Shown: piece by piece, positions 1-10,143 of the stretch | Layout of the letters: each line of letters starts with the position of its first letter | How positions within the stretch are numbered: the first letter of the stretch is position 1 | Source of the DNA: Erythrobacter sanguineus | GTDB lineage: Bacteria > Pseudomonadota > Alphaproteobacteria > Sphingomonadales > Sphingomonadaceae | Direction of reading: 5' to 3' | Length of the DNA: 64,000 bases | NCBI RefSeq assembly: GCF_900143235.1 | Contig: NZ_FRDF01000002.1 | Span: forward strand, 1 to 64,000 | The notes under the pieces: model-generated | The model's database searches: none | Told to the model about the DNA's origin: nothing | What the model saw: the letters and a program-made list of their open reading frames with translations, nothing else | Program-made: the position numbers and the translations under genes

Positions 1-259
1 CGTTCAGCCGCGAGCGAGGGCCGGGCGCCTTGCCGTCCAGAAGTCCGTCGGGCCCGCGGGCATTGAACCGCAGCACCCAGTCGCGCACGATCTGCAGCCC
101 CACACCGCCGATCCGCGCCGCCGCACTCCGACTGCCGCCGTCATAAATCTCGGCCAGGGCCAACAGCCTCCGCGCCTGGTTCGCGCTCCTCGTCATCCGC
201 GACAATCGTCGCAGCGCAGCGCCGTCAAAATCTTCCCGCAAGCCAATCGCTTTTCCCAT
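1..259 (-). CDS. IS630-type transposase, N-terminal part (cut by window edge)
   Basis: Translating the minus strand from the ATG at 257-259 gives MGKAIGLREDFDG, followed by a helix-turn-helix region containing GGSRSAAARIGGVGLQ and ending near GPDGLLDGKAPGP. This is the N-terminal DNA-binding part typical of IS630/Tc1-type transposases in alphaproteobacteria. About 86 residues are present. The DDE catalytic domain would lie to the left of base 1, so intactness cannot be judged. The 206 bases between this start and mutL hold no gene. They carry two copies of the 9-mer TGAGTCAGA (near 288 and 321), possibly part of the element end. The family call rests on recognised sequence. Confidence 0.8.
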   Translation of the reverse strand, partial: MGKAIGLREDFDGAALRRLSRMTRSANQARRLLALAEIYDGGSRSAAARIGGVGLQIVRDWVLRFNARGPDGLLDGKAPGPRSRLN

Positions 260-465
260 GGCGCCGATCTCCAATGTCACAGCGCCATTGAGTCAGATTT
301 CCGCAGCCTTGGGAATCCCCGTGAGTCAGAAATTATGCAGGTTGGTATTACCTGAGCACAGACCTCATCTGGTGTTTACAATATCGGTAGTGGCACCTCT
401 CGGCATATTCGAGCAACCAGCGCCGTAAAGTTGATTGAAATCGGCTGCAGGCTAGCAACCACCCC

Positions 466-2334
466 TCAATGCCGCCCAAACAGCTTCTCGACGTCTTCCA
501 TGCTCAGCTTCACCCATGTCGGCCGTCCGTGATTGCACTGGCCTGACCGCGGGGTTGCCTCCATCTCGCGCAACAGCGCGTTCATTTCCGCCACGCTCAG
601 CACCCGCCCTGCCCGCACCGATCCGTGGCAGGCCATGGTCGCCAGCACCAGTTCGAGCCGTTCGGCCAGCAGCAGCGCGCCGCTGTCTTCCTGGGCCCCG
701 TGCTTGGCAATATCGTCGGCCAGATCGCGCAGCAGTTTCGCGCTGTCGGCCTTGGCAATCGCTGCCGGAACCGCGCGCACCAACATTGCTGCAATGCCGA
801 AGCGTTCGATGACAAGGCCGTAACGCGCCAGCCCTTCGGCGGCGTCTTCCAACCGGTCACAATCGACCTCGTCCAGTTCAACCACATCGGGGACCAGCAG
901 CACCTGTGAACGGCGGTTGGCCTCCCCTGCCCCGGCAGCGCGCAGGCGTTCGAGCACGAGCCGTTCATGCGCGGCGTGCTGATCGACCAGCACCAGCCCA
1001 TCGGCGGATTCGGCGACGATATAGGTGTTCGCCACCTGCCCGCGCGCGATGCCGAGGGGGTATTGCGCCGCCTGGTCCGGCAAGGGCGCAGCTTCCTCGG
1101 CGCGGCCTTGCGGTGAGGCTGCGACCGGCGCATTCCAATCGGCACGCGCGTCGCCAAGACGCGCGTGCGGGGCCGTCCAGTCGCGACCCGAAAAAATGCT
1201 GGCGAGTGCCGCTGGAGGCGGTGCGAGGGAAGAAACCGGCTCTGCCTGCCACCGCGCCATCGCCCCGCGATCCGGCCCCTGCGCAGACCGGCGATCCCCC
1301 GTCGCCAGCGCCTGCCGCAGACCCGAAACGATGAACCCGCGCACGCCCGCACTGTCGCGGAAGCGCACCTCGGTCTTGGCCGGGTGCACGTTCACGTCGA
1401 CATCTTGCGGCGGCAGGTCGAGGAAGAGCGCCAGCACTGCGTGGCGATCGCGCGCCAGCATGTCGGCATAGGCCCCGCGCACCGCCCCCACCAGCAGCCG
1501 GTCTTTCACCGGGCGGCCATTGACGAACAGATACTGGTGATCGGCCACGCCGCGATTATAGGTCGGCAGGCCTGCGATCCCGGTCAGCTGCATCGTGCCG
1601 TGGGGCGTATCGAGCGTGAGTGCGATGGGAACCGAATTGTCCTTCAATTCATGCGCGATGATCCGCGCCACGCGGGTCGCCAGCTCCTCGCCCGCCTGCA
1701 GGCTGAGCACCGTGCGCCTGAACTCTTTGCCGCCCGCGTCGCCAACCGTCTCCAGCGTAAAGCCCACATCCGCCCGCGCCATCGCGAGCCGCCGCACCAC
1801 GTCAAGGCAGGCGGCATATTCGCTGCGCGCGGTGCGCAGGAACTTGCGGCGCGCGGGCACCTTGTCGAACAATTCCTCCACCCGCACCCGCGTGCCGGGC
1901 GGCAGCGCCGCCGGTTCATCCGTCAGCACCGCCCCATGATCGATCACCCGCCGCCAGCCTTCAGCGGCGCCCGTCTCGCGGCTTTCGATGGTCAGGCGCG
2001 CAACGCTGGCGATGGAGGGCAAGGCCTCGCCGCGAAAGCCCAGCGTGGTGACCAGTTCGATCGCGCCATCCGGGCCGATCAGCGAATCGGGCAGTTTCGA
2101 TGTGGCGTGCCGTTCCAGCGCCAAAGCCATCGCCTCGGGCCCCATGCCGCAGCCGTCATCGACTACCTCGATCCGCTGCAAACCGCCGTCTGCCAGCGTC
2201 ACGCCGATTCGCCGCGCGCCTGCATCAATCGCGTTTTCGATCAGTTCTTTCAGCGCTGCAGCCGGGCGTTCAACCACCTCGCCCGCGGCAATGCGGTTCA
2301 CCAAGGCGGACGGGAGGCGGCGGATTTCGGGCAT
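466..2334 (-). CDS. mutL: DNA mismatch repair protein MutL (endonuclease type)
   Basis: MutL couples MutS mismatch recognition to strand removal. The frame is open further upstream, but I chose the ATG at 2332-2334 because the family's MPEIRRLP start and the first conserved block follow it directly; this gives 622 aa. The N-terminal GHKL ATPase shows ENAIDA (about 33-38), DDGCGM and TLGFRGEAL. The C-terminal dimerisation domain has DQHAAHERLVLE (from about 451), which fits the DQHA(X)2E(X)4E endonuclease motif, plus ACHGSVRAG and GQCNHGRPT. Family knowledge links that motif to species that lack MutH and nick DNA with MutL itself. It ends about 200 bp from the IS630 gene and is divergent from mreB. 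Confidence 0.96.
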   Translation of the reverse strand: MPEIRRLPSALVNRIAAGEVVERPAAALKELIENAIDAGARRIGVTLADGGLQRIEVVDDGCGMGPEAMALALERHATSKLPDSLIGPDGAIELVTTLGFRGEALPSIASVARLTIESRETGAAEGWRRVIDHGAVLTDEPAALPPGTRVRVEELFDKVPARRKFLRTARSEYAACLDVVRRLAMARADVGFTLETVGDAGGKEFRRTVLSLQAGEELATRVARIIAHELKDNSVPIALTLDTPHGTMQLTGIAGLPTYNRGVADHQYLFVNGRPVKDRLLVGAVRGAYADMLARDRHAVLALFLDLPPQDVDVNVHPAKTEVRFRDSAGVRGFIVSGLRQALATGDRRSAQGPDRGAMARWQAEPVSSLAPPPAALASIFSGRDWTAPHARLGDARADWNAPVAASPQGRAEEAAPLPDQAAQYPLGIARGQVANTYIVAESADGLVLVDQHAAHERLVLERLRAAGAGEANRRSQVLLVPDVVELDEVDCDRLEDAAEGLARYGLVIERFGIAAMLVRAVPAAIAKADSAKLLRDLADDIAKHGAQEDSGALLLAERLELVLATMACHGSVRAGRVLSVAEMNALLREMEATPRSGQCNHGRPTWVKLSMEDVEKLFGRH

Positions 2335-2459
2335 TTGTCGCACGCTAGCGGGCAGTGGTCGCAAATTCGAGGGCAAGTGCGCAGAAATCACCAAACGCGT
2401 GGACAATTATTTTGGCGTTTTGCGCAGGGATTCGCTAGGCGCGTGAGGTCATGTCATAA

Positions 2460-3581
<1,122 letters not shown>

Positions 3582-3628
3582 GGCGCCCCAGCTTGAGCCG
3601 GAGGATCTGGCAGAAGGGACTATAAGCC

Positions 3629-4570
3629 ATGGCTCCGCCATCATCGCGACGGTCAGGCTTCTCGAAGAAGGCACAATTCTCGCTGTTCACCGGCTACCTG
3701 CTGGCCGGCGCGGGGGCGTTGCTGGGCTTCGCGTTGCTGCTGTTGTCGCTATGGCAGCCTGCTGCCTTTGCGCCCGTGCGCGGGGTAGCGAGCGATGCAG
3801 TGGCACCAGCAGGAGAAGTCACCGCCGCGGCTCGCTCCGGCAGCCAGGGCCTGTTCGATGGCATCACGGGCTATTTGCGCATCGGACGCCAGAACGCTGC
3901 CTTGCGTGAAGAGGTCGAACTGGCGCGCATCCGGCTTGCCGAAGCCGATGCGATCGCGGCGGAAAACCGCAGGCTCAAATCGCTGCTGGCGCTGGAGGAA
4001 GGCGAGGCGACACCCGTGGCAACCGCGCGGCTGGTCGGTTCGACTGCGACCAGCGGCCGACGCATGGCCTTTCTTGGCGTCGGACGCAGCGATGGTGTTG
4101 TTCCGGGAATGCCGGTCGTCTCGGAACGCGGGGTGATTGGCAGGGTGCTGGAAACAGGGCGCAACTCGGCCCGGGTGCTGTTGCTGACCGACAGCGAAAG
4201 CGTGCTGCCGGTGCGCCGCGCCAAGGATGACGTGGTCGCCTTTGCAGAAGGCCGCGGCGATGGCCTGCTGCGAGTGCGGCTGATCAATCTCGGTATCAAC
4301 CCGCTTGAAGTGGGCGATCTGATGGTGACCAGCGGCGCTGGCGGCTATTACCGCTCAGGCGTGGCGGTGGCGCTGATTACGAAAATCACCCCTGATGGGG
4401 GCATGGCGCGGCTGCTGGCCGAACCTTCCGCCACCAATTATGTGGTGGTCGAGCCGATTTACCAGCCTGACGCGGTGCGCGCGCTGCGCAGACCGCGCGA
4501 TCCGCTTGACCCCGCACCGGAAACGTCGCCGCAGCCGGGCGGGAACGCTTCCGAACAGGACGGCGAGTGA
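3629..4570 (+). CDS. mreC: Rod-shape protein MreC
   Basis: MreC is a bitopic inner-membrane protein that links MreB to the PBP2-RodA synthase in the periplasm. The 313-aa product has a short cytoplasmic lead, one membrane segment near residues 20-40 (the GYLLAGAGALLGFALLLLS region), a coiled coil around residues 85-120 and then the MreC beta-domain core with VVPGMPVVSERGVIGRV. The C-terminus is Pro-rich and polar (PAPETSPQPGG). Its stop overlaps the mreD start by 4 bp (ATGA), indicating translational coupling. Confidence 0.94.
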   Translation: MAPPSSRRSGFSKKAQFSLFTGYLLAGAGALLGFALLLLSLWQPAAFAPVRGVASDAVAPAGEVTAAARSGSQGLFDGITGYLRIGRQNAALREEVELARIRLAEADAIAAENRRLKSLLALEEGEATPVATARLVGSTATSGRRMAFLGVGRSDGVVPGMPVVSERGVIGRVLETGRNSARVLLLTDSESVLPVRRAKDDVVAFAEGRGDGLLRVRLINLGINPLEVGDLMVTSGAGGYYRSGVAVALITKITPDGGMARLLAEPSATNYVVVEPIYQPDAVRALRRPRDPLDPAPETSPQPGGNASEQDGE

Positions 4571-5124
4571 TGGAGCGGCTCAACCCGCGGGCGCGTTCCG
4601 ACCATTATGGCAGCCGCATCAACCGCACCCAGTCACCCCTGCGCGCTGGCAGCGTGCCCTATCTTTCGATCATGCTCGGCTCGCTTGTGCCGGTGCTGCT
4701 GATCGCCGACGTGATGCCGTTGCTGCCGCCGCTCGGCTTTCTGACGCTGCTCGCGTGGCGGCTGATGCGTCCCGGCCTGTTGCCGTTGTGGGCCGGAGCG
4801 CCGCTGGGAGCCTTCGACGATCTCGTCAGCGGACAGCCGTTCGGCAGCGCGGTGCTGCTGTGGTCGCTCGCCATGATCGGCATCGAACTGATCGAGGCGC
4901 GCTTTCCCTGGCGCGGCTTCTGGCAGGATTGGTTCACCGCCGCGCTGGTCGCCATATTGTACTGGTTTGCGGCCTTGCTGGTATCGGGGGGCGAGCTCAC
5001 GTCGGAACTGCTGGTGGTCGCCTTGCCACAGGTCTTGCTGTCCGTGCTGCTCTACCCGATACTGGCACGCATGGTGGCCAGTCTGGACCGATTCCGGCTC
5101 GCCCGGGCACGGAGGATCGGGTGA
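4567..5124 (+). CDS. mreD: Rod-shape protein MreD
   Basis: MreD is a small polytopic membrane protein of the elongasome. The 185-aa product is strongly hydrophobic after a polar lead of about 35 residues, with roughly five membrane segments; FDDLVSGQPFGSA is the conserved central loop of the family. It overlaps mreC by 4 bp and mrdA by 4 bp (GTGA), so three consecutive genes are coupled. The identification rests on the mreC-X-mrdA position as much as on sequence, because MreD is poorly conserved. Confidence 0.9.
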   Translation: MMERLNPRARSDHYGSRINRTQSPLRAGSVPYLSIMLGSLVPVLLIADVMPLLPPLGFLTLLAWRLMRPGLLPLWAGAPLGAFDDLVSGQPFGSAVLLWSLAMIGIELIEARFPWRGFWQDWFTAALVAILYWFAALLVSGGELTSELLVVALPQVLLSVLLYPILARMVASLDRFRLARARRIG

Positions 5125-7310
5125 AATCGTTCCTCTCCGGCGGGAAGCGCCCACGGCGCCCCGCCAGAATCCTCAACGCCTCGATCCTGCGCAGTTCCTT
5201 CGAACGGCGGGCGGTGCTGATCGGCACGGTTCAGGGCGGCATCGGCGTGCTGCTGGCCGCGCGCATGGGCTATCTCGCGATTGCCGAGAACGAGAAATAC
5301 CGCCTCGAATCCGAAAGCAACCGGGTCAATCTTACCCTGATCCCGCCGCGCCGGGGATGGATCCTTGATCGCAATGGCGCCCCGCTAGCATCGAACCGGG
5401 CCGATTTCCGGGTCGACATCATTCCCGAACGGCTGGCCGATCCCGAAGGGACAATTGATCGGCTGGGCGAATTGCTGGGCCTTGCCGCCACGCGCATTGC
5501 CGATATCAAGGACAAGGTCGCCCAGTCGCGCGGGTTTCAGCCGGTCGAGGTGGCCAGCGGGCTTGAATATGAACAATTCGCCGCGTTGAGCGTGCGCCTG
5601 CCCGATCTGCAAGGGGTGGTGCCGCAGCGCGGGTTTTCGCGCTTCTACCCCACCGCCTCCAGCGTCGGCCACCTGATCGGCTATGTCGGCCCCGCTTCGG
5701 CCGAGGAATTTGAAAAAGACCCCAATCCGCTGCTCATCACGCCGGGTTACAAGATCGGCAAGGACGGGCTTGAAAAACAGTTCGAAAAGGAATTGCGCGG
5801 CATCCCGGGCGCGCGGCGGGTTGAGGTTACCGCACGCGGGCGGATCGTGCGCGATCTGGAAACCCGCGAGGATATTCAGGGCGCGCCCGTTCGCCTGTCC
5901 ATCGATGGCCCGTTGCAGGATTACGCCGCGCGCCGCATCGGGCTGGAAAGCGGATCGGTGGTGGTGATGGACTGCCTCACCGGCGACCTCTTGTGCATGG
6001 CCTCGATGCCCAGCTTCGATCCCAATTCCTTTTCCGACGGGATCGGCAGTGTCGAATATGCGATGCTGCGCGACGATGAACGCGTGCCGCTGCGCAACAA
6101 GGTTCTCAAAGGCCTCTATCCCCCCGGCTCCACGGTCAAGCCGATGGTGTCGATGGCGCTGATGCAGCAGGGCGTCGACCCTGAGGAAACCGTATATTGC
6201 GGCGGCGGATTGCGCGTCGGCAACCGCGTGTTCGGCTGCTGGAACCGGCGCGGCCACGGCGCGGTCAACATGGCCAAGGGCATCTATCAAAGCTGCGATG
6301 TCTATTTCTATGCGATGGCGCAGCGCGTCGGCATGGACCCGATCGCGGCGATGGCGCGGCGCTGCGGAATGGGGCAGGAATTCCCCCTCCCCGTCACCAG
6401 CCAGTTCTATGGCACCGTCCCCGACCCGGCGTGGAAAATGAACAAGTGGGGCCGCGAATGGCAGACCTTCGACACGGTCAATGCCACCATCGGGCAGGGT
6501 TACATGCTATCGAGCCCGCTGCAATTGGCGGTCATGGCTTCGCGCCTTGCAACCGGCCGCCACGTGATGCCGCGCCTCACACTCGACACCAAGCCCAAGG
6601 GCTTCGACACCATCGATTTTCCCGCCGATCAGGTCGAATATGTCCGGCAGGCGATGAGCGACGTGGTCAATGGCCCCGGCACCGCCGGACGCGCACGGCT
6701 GCCAATTGATGGTGTCCAGATCGCGGGCAAGACGGGCACGGCGCAGGTCGTCTCGCTCAGCATTTCCAACGGCAAGACCGGCCCATGGAAATATCGCGAC
6801 CACGGCTTGTTCATCTTCTTCGCCCCCTATGACAACCCGCGCTATGCCGGGGCGGTGGTGATCGAGCATGGCGGCGGATCGGGCGCCGCCTATCCGATTG
6901 CCCGCGATGTCACGACCTTCCTGTTCGACCCGGCCAAGGGGCTGGAGGCACTTGCCGCGCTGGAAAAACAGTGGGGCGGCACCGCGCAGCAACGGCTCGA
7001 AACGCGCTATGCTGCCTATGCTGCCGAGCGCGGGGCCGAAGTGCGCCGCCCGCCGCGCCGCGACGAGGAGATCTTCGACCGGGTCGAGGCCGAAGCCCGC
7101 GTCGCCGCCGAGCAATCGGAGGCGATTGCCGATGATGCAATCGCCCCGCGGCCAGAAGCCAATCCCTCAGGCACGCCGCCGGTATCACCGCCTTCGGAAT
7201 TGCCGGATGCGCCTGCGCAATCCCCAGCACCGCCTGCGCCAGAGCCAGCGGCTACGGCTGCGCCTGCCGCCGCGTCCGCCCCCTTGTCCGAGGGAGGCGT
7301 TGCAGAATGA
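5121..7310 (+). CDS. mrdA: Peptidoglycan transpeptidase PBP2 (MrdA)
   Basis: PBP2 is the class B transpeptidase of the elongasome, paired with RodA. The frame is open for 242 codons upstream, but that part is out-of-frame translation of mreC/mreD; the GTG at 5121, overlapping the mreD stop, gives 729 aa. Visible features are a membrane anchor (about 35-55), a PBP dimerisation domain beginning at PPRRGWILDRNG, and the transpeptidase motifs STVK (Ser337), SCD in YQSCDVYFY, and KTGT (Lys537). A Pro/Ala/Glu-rich tail of about 80 residues extends past the catalytic domain, making the protein longer than the E. coli enzyme. Its stop overlaps the rodA start. Confidence 0.95.
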   Translation: MKSFLSGGKRPRRPARILNASILRSSFERRAVLIGTVQGGIGVLLAARMGYLAIAENEKYRLESESNRVNLTLIPPRRGWILDRNGAPLASNRADFRVDIIPERLADPEGTIDRLGELLGLAATRIADIKDKVAQSRGFQPVEVASGLEYEQFAALSVRLPDLQGVVPQRGFSRFYPTASSVGHLIGYVGPASAEEFEKDPNPLLITPGYKIGKDGLEKQFEKELRGIPGARRVEVTARGRIVRDLETREDIQGAPVRLSIDGPLQDYAARRIGLESGSVVVMDCLTGDLLCMASMPSFDPNSFSDGIGSVEYAMLRDDERVPLRNKVLKGLYPPGSTVKPMVSMALMQQGVDPEETVYCGGGLRVGNRVFGCWNRRGHGAVNMAKGIYQSCDVYFYAMAQRVGMDPIAAMARRCGMGQEFPLPVTSQFYGTVPDPAWKMNKWGREWQTFDTVNATIGQGYMLSSPLQLAVMASRLATGRHVMPRLTLDTKPKGFDTIDFPADQVEYVRQAMSDVVNGPGTAGRARLPIDGVQIAGKTGTAQVVSLSISNGKTGPWKYRDHGLFIFFAPYDNPRYAGAVVIEHGGGSGAAYPIARDVTTFLFDPAKGLEALAALEKQWGGTAQQRLETRYAAYAAERGAEVRRPPRRDEEIFDRVEAEARVAAEQSEAIADDAIAPRPEANPSGTPPVSPPSELPDAPAQSPAPPAPEPAATAAPAAASAPLSEGGVAE

Positions 7311-8440
7311 ACACCGTGACCGTTTCGGGAATTGTTCCTGAACCCATTGCCCGCCAGCCCTGGGAAATGCTGATCCCGCTTTTCGCGCTGGTCGGTTTTG
7401 GTGCGGCGGTGCTCTATTCGGCTGCTGGCGGGGCGATGGTGCCCTTTGCGACGTCGCATCTGCTGCGTTTTGGCGCCTTCATGATCATGGCCATGATCAT
7501 CACCGCCTTCCCGCGCGACCTCGTGCGGATGCTGACCTATCCCGCCTATATCATCGTGCTGCTGATGCTGATCGCGGTCGAAGCAATGGGGGCATTGCGG
7601 GGGGGCAGCCAGCGCTGGCTCGATCTGGGCTTCATGGTGCTCCAGCCTTCGGAGCTGATGAAGCCGACCATCGTGGTGACGCTGGCGATGTTCTATTACA
7701 GCCTGCCGGTGGGCATGACCAATACCTGGCGCGCGCTGCTGATCCCCGGCGCGCTGGTGGCGATGCCGATGGGCCTAGTGCTGCTGCAGCCCGATCTCGG
7801 CACTGCTTTGGCGATCGGGTTCGGCGGGGCGATGGTGATGCTGCTGGCGGGTCTGCCGCTGCGCTGGTTCATCGCCGGCGGCGCGGCGGGAATGGTGATC
7901 GCACCGCTCGCCTTTTTTTACGGGCTCAAGGAATATCAACAGCGCCGGGTGCTGACGATGTTCGATCCCGAAGCCGATCCGCTGGGCGCAGGCTACCACA
8001 TCACCCAGTCGAAGATCGCGATCGGATCGGGCGGGATTTTCGGCAAGGGCTTCAACGAAGGGTCGCAAAGCCACCTCAACTACCTGCCAGAACCGCACAC
8101 GGACTTCGTGTTTGCCACCATGGCCGAGGAATGGGGCTTTGCCGGCGGGCTGTTCGTGCTGGCCGCCTTTGCCATCATCCTGCGCTGGGGGTGGAAGGTG
8201 GCGCAGGATTCGGATGATCGCTTTGCCAGCCTGCTGGCGGCAGGGATGGTGGTGACGATCTTCTTCTATGTCGCGGTCAACCTGCTGATGGTGATGGGCA
8301 TGGCGCCGGTGGTCGGCATCCCGCTGCCGTGGATGAGCCATGGCGGATCGTCGATGCTGACCAACATGATCTGCATCGGGGTACTGATGATGGTCAACCG
8401 CTGGAACCAGAACGCCCCGCGGCGCGGACTGGCGGGCTGA
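7307..8440 (+). CDS. rodA: SEDS peptidoglycan glycosyltransferase RodA
   Basis: RodA polymerises lipid II into glycan strands in the inner membrane. The 377-aa product is polytopic and shows SEDS motifs including GGSQRWLDLG, QPSELMKP, LLQPDLGTAL (with the catalytic-type Asp), LNYLPEPHTDFVFA and GIPLPWMSHGGSSM near the C-terminus. Length and motif order match RodA rather than FtsW, as does the position directly after mrdA with a 4-bp overlap. It closes the elongasome operon. No clear terminator follows before the tRNA. Confidence 0.95.
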   Translation: MNTVTVSGIVPEPIARQPWEMLIPLFALVGFGAAVLYSAAGGAMVPFATSHLLRFGAFMIMAMIITAFPRDLVRMLTYPAYIIVLLMLIAVEAMGALRGGSQRWLDLGFMVLQPSELMKPTIVVTLAMFYYSLPVGMTNTWRALLIPGALVAMPMGLVLLQPDLGTALAIGFGGAMVMLLAGLPLRWFIAGGAAGMVIAPLAFFYGLKEYQQRRVLTMFDPEADPLGAGYHITQSKIAIGSGGIFGKGFNEGSQSHLNYLPEPHTDFVFATMAEEWGFAGGLFVLAAFAIILRWGWKVAQDSDDRFASLLAAGMVVTIFFYVAVNLLMVMGMAPVVGIPLPWMSHGGSSMLTNMICIGVLMMVNRWNQNAPRRGLAG

Positions 8441-8570
8441 AGCAGGCGTTTCCCGCGATTATCCCCTTGTCATCGGCGCTGGCCGCGCTAAATGCAGCGC
8501 CTCACGCGAATCGAGCGGCATTTTGGCACTCGCATTCGCTGTCCGGCCCCCATGCGGGGAACGTCGGAAT

Positions 8571-8646
<76 letters not shown>

Positions 8647-9443
8647 AAGTTCTCAACGACTTAGGTGCAAAGATACACCCCTCCCAAGAGGCTGTCGAGA
8701 GCCACGTAATCGCCACGTAATCAACGGGTTTCGTAGGCTGGCGTAGAGGCTTGATTTCGATGTGCGGGAGGACGCTTCCTCCCTGGTCGAAGCCGCTGCG
8801 CGTCTTCTTCACACCCACCTCAGCGGGGACACCCCGCAACGCCCCGAAATGAGGAGCGGGGCTGCTGACGCGCTCTGTCCCGCAGGGCTGCCTGCCCTGC
8901 TCCTGAGGGCGCGGTGTCTGACGCATGGGGCCCCGCACGCACTCTGATCCGGCGGACATCGTCCGAAGCGCAGGCCGGGAAAGCCGCCAGGCCCCGGCTC
9001 TCCGCCTGCGCAAGCGATGGCACGATGCTCCGCCTCTTTCAGGGTGCGGCTTTTTACCATGGCGATCTCGCTGGTCGCTCGTGCAACTACAAGGCTTGAG
9101 AGTTGAGAGTGAGAGTTTGGCGGGCTTCGCCGTGACGGATTGAGGGTCGAGAGAAAGGCTCCCGGCCAGCCGTCATGGAGATTTCCCATGGATATGCAGG
9201 TTCTCGATACGCGCCGCGACTCGAAGCGCTATACAACAACCGAAGACAATGCACGGTTACCTACGCTCCACCGGGCTTATGAGCGGTGTGACAATACAAT
9301 GAGTTCGCCAAACGCTCGCCTAGCCTGGAATGACGGTTTGGTTGGCATCTATTTCACAGCGGCGGGATCGATAGCCAAAAAAAATACGTTTTTGGAAATG
9401 GTACTTTGGATGTCCGCTCATACTTCGGGGCGCAGCCAGATCG
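8647..9443. other. Non-coding, degraded island DNA between tRNA-Lys and the toxin-antitoxin pair
   Basis: About 800 bp without a gene I can support. The first part is GC-rich with short imperfect repeats, for example CACGTAATC twice near 8705-8720. From about 9190 to 9440 the sequence becomes clearly more AT-rich than the rest of the window. A frame on the plus strand (9140-9496) is open but resembles nothing I recognise and runs into the antitoxin gene on the other strand. I read this as a scar of the integrative element whose integrase remnant lies at 10132-10662. Confidence 0.5.
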
Positions 9444-9767
9444 TCAGGCAGCCTCAATACCACGTGCTTCGAAGGCCACGCCGAGTATTTTGCTGACCAC
9501 CCTAAAGATCGCCGCGAGATTGTCCATGCTGGGATTGCCCCTTTCCGAGAGCATCCGGTGCAGGCTCTTGCTCGGCTTATTGGTTTGAGTTGCAAGATCC
9601 TCGAACCCAACCGAGGCATTGACGAGATCGCGCAGGATCAGGCGTGCAACATGTGGCTCGCCATTGAGGAAGGCGGTCGCGGCTTCGTCGAGCATCGCTT
9701 TGGCAAAGGAAGGATCGCGCGCAGCCCGCCCCTTCACCGTTTCCTTGAAATCGCGTGTCAGCGCCAC
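9444..9767 (-). CDS. HTH-type antitoxin of a RelE/HigB-like toxin-antitoxin pair
   Basis: The 107-aa product begins at a GTG (9765-9767), 5 bp after the toxin stop. The C-terminal half looks like a helix-turn-helix of the addiction-module antidote family: VGFEDLATQTNKPSKSLHRM followed by SERGNPSMDNLAAIFRVVS. The N-terminal half (DFKETVKGRAARDPSFAKAML) resembles the DNA-binding antitoxins that accompany HigB/RelE-type toxins. Antitoxins of this layout usually repress their own operon; that role is inferred here. The toxin-first order is typical of higBA-type modules. Confidence 0.78.
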   Translation of the reverse strand: MALTRDFKETVKGRAARDPSFAKAMLDEAATAFLNGEPHVARLILRDLVNASVGFEDLATQTNKPSKSLHRMLSERGNPSMDNLAAIFRVVSKILGVAFEARGIEAA

Positions 9768-9772
9768 TTTGC

Positions 9773-10096
9773 CTAATTCCTTGTCTTCTTCGCCTCGGCC
9801 TTCCGGCCCTTGTATTCATCGAGCAATGCGCCCGCCTGCCTGATATCCGCTTGCTGCCGCTTCTTGCCCCCGCCCACGAACAGGATGATCAACTGATCGC
9901 CTTCCTTTGTCAGATAGAGCCGATATCCCGGGCCCCAATCGATCCGATACTCGCCAAGTCCCCCGCCAATCCATTTGACGTTCGATAGATTGCCCAGTTC
10001 CATGCGGATAATGGCGGTTGCCACCTTGGCCGCAGCCTGGACATCGAGATCGTCAAACCAGCTCCGAAACGGGCATGTGCCATCCTCGCCGGACAT
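9773..10096 (-). CDS. RelE/ParE-superfamily toxin (HigB-like)
   Basis: The product from the ATG at 10094-10096 is 107 aa. Blocks typical of addiction-module killer proteins are present: CPFRSWFDDLD, the Gly-Asn motif MELGNLSNVK, YRIDWGPGYRLYL, and LIILFVGGGKKRQQ near the C-terminus. Such toxins are generally ribosome-dependent mRNA interferases. The usual first beta strand before CPF seems short or missing. In the neighbouring frame upstream, ATG ATT GTG CAA GAA TAT encodes MIVQEY, which resembles that strand, so a small frame change at the tandem repeat may have removed it. Activity is therefore uncertain. Confidence 0.75.
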   Translation of the reverse strand: MSGEDGTCPFRSWFDDLDVQAAAKVATAIIRMELGNLSNVKWIGGGLGEYRIDWGPGYRLYLTKEGDQLIILFVGGGKKRQQADIRQAGALLDEYKGRKAEAKKTRN

Positions 10097-10097
10097 A

Positions 10098-10143
10098 TTC
10101 TTGCACAATCATAATACATGTTCTTGCACAATCATAATACATG
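10098..10143. repeat. Perfect tandem 23-bp repeat at the toxin start
   Basis: Two adjacent identical 23-mers (10098-10120 and 10121-10143), each reading TTCTTGCACAATCATAATAC then ATG on the plus strand. On the minus strand each copy supplies ATG and TTATGATTG elements directly before the toxin gene, so the repeat lies in its promoter or translation-start region. The second copy also contains the stop codon of the integrase remnant. Confidence 0.85.

Noticed and set aside
4395-5120. In-frame 242-codon extension at the start of mrdA
   Set aside because: It overlaps all of mreD and the end of mreC in another frame. The GTG at 5121 overlapping the mreD stop gives the normal PBP2 N-terminus.
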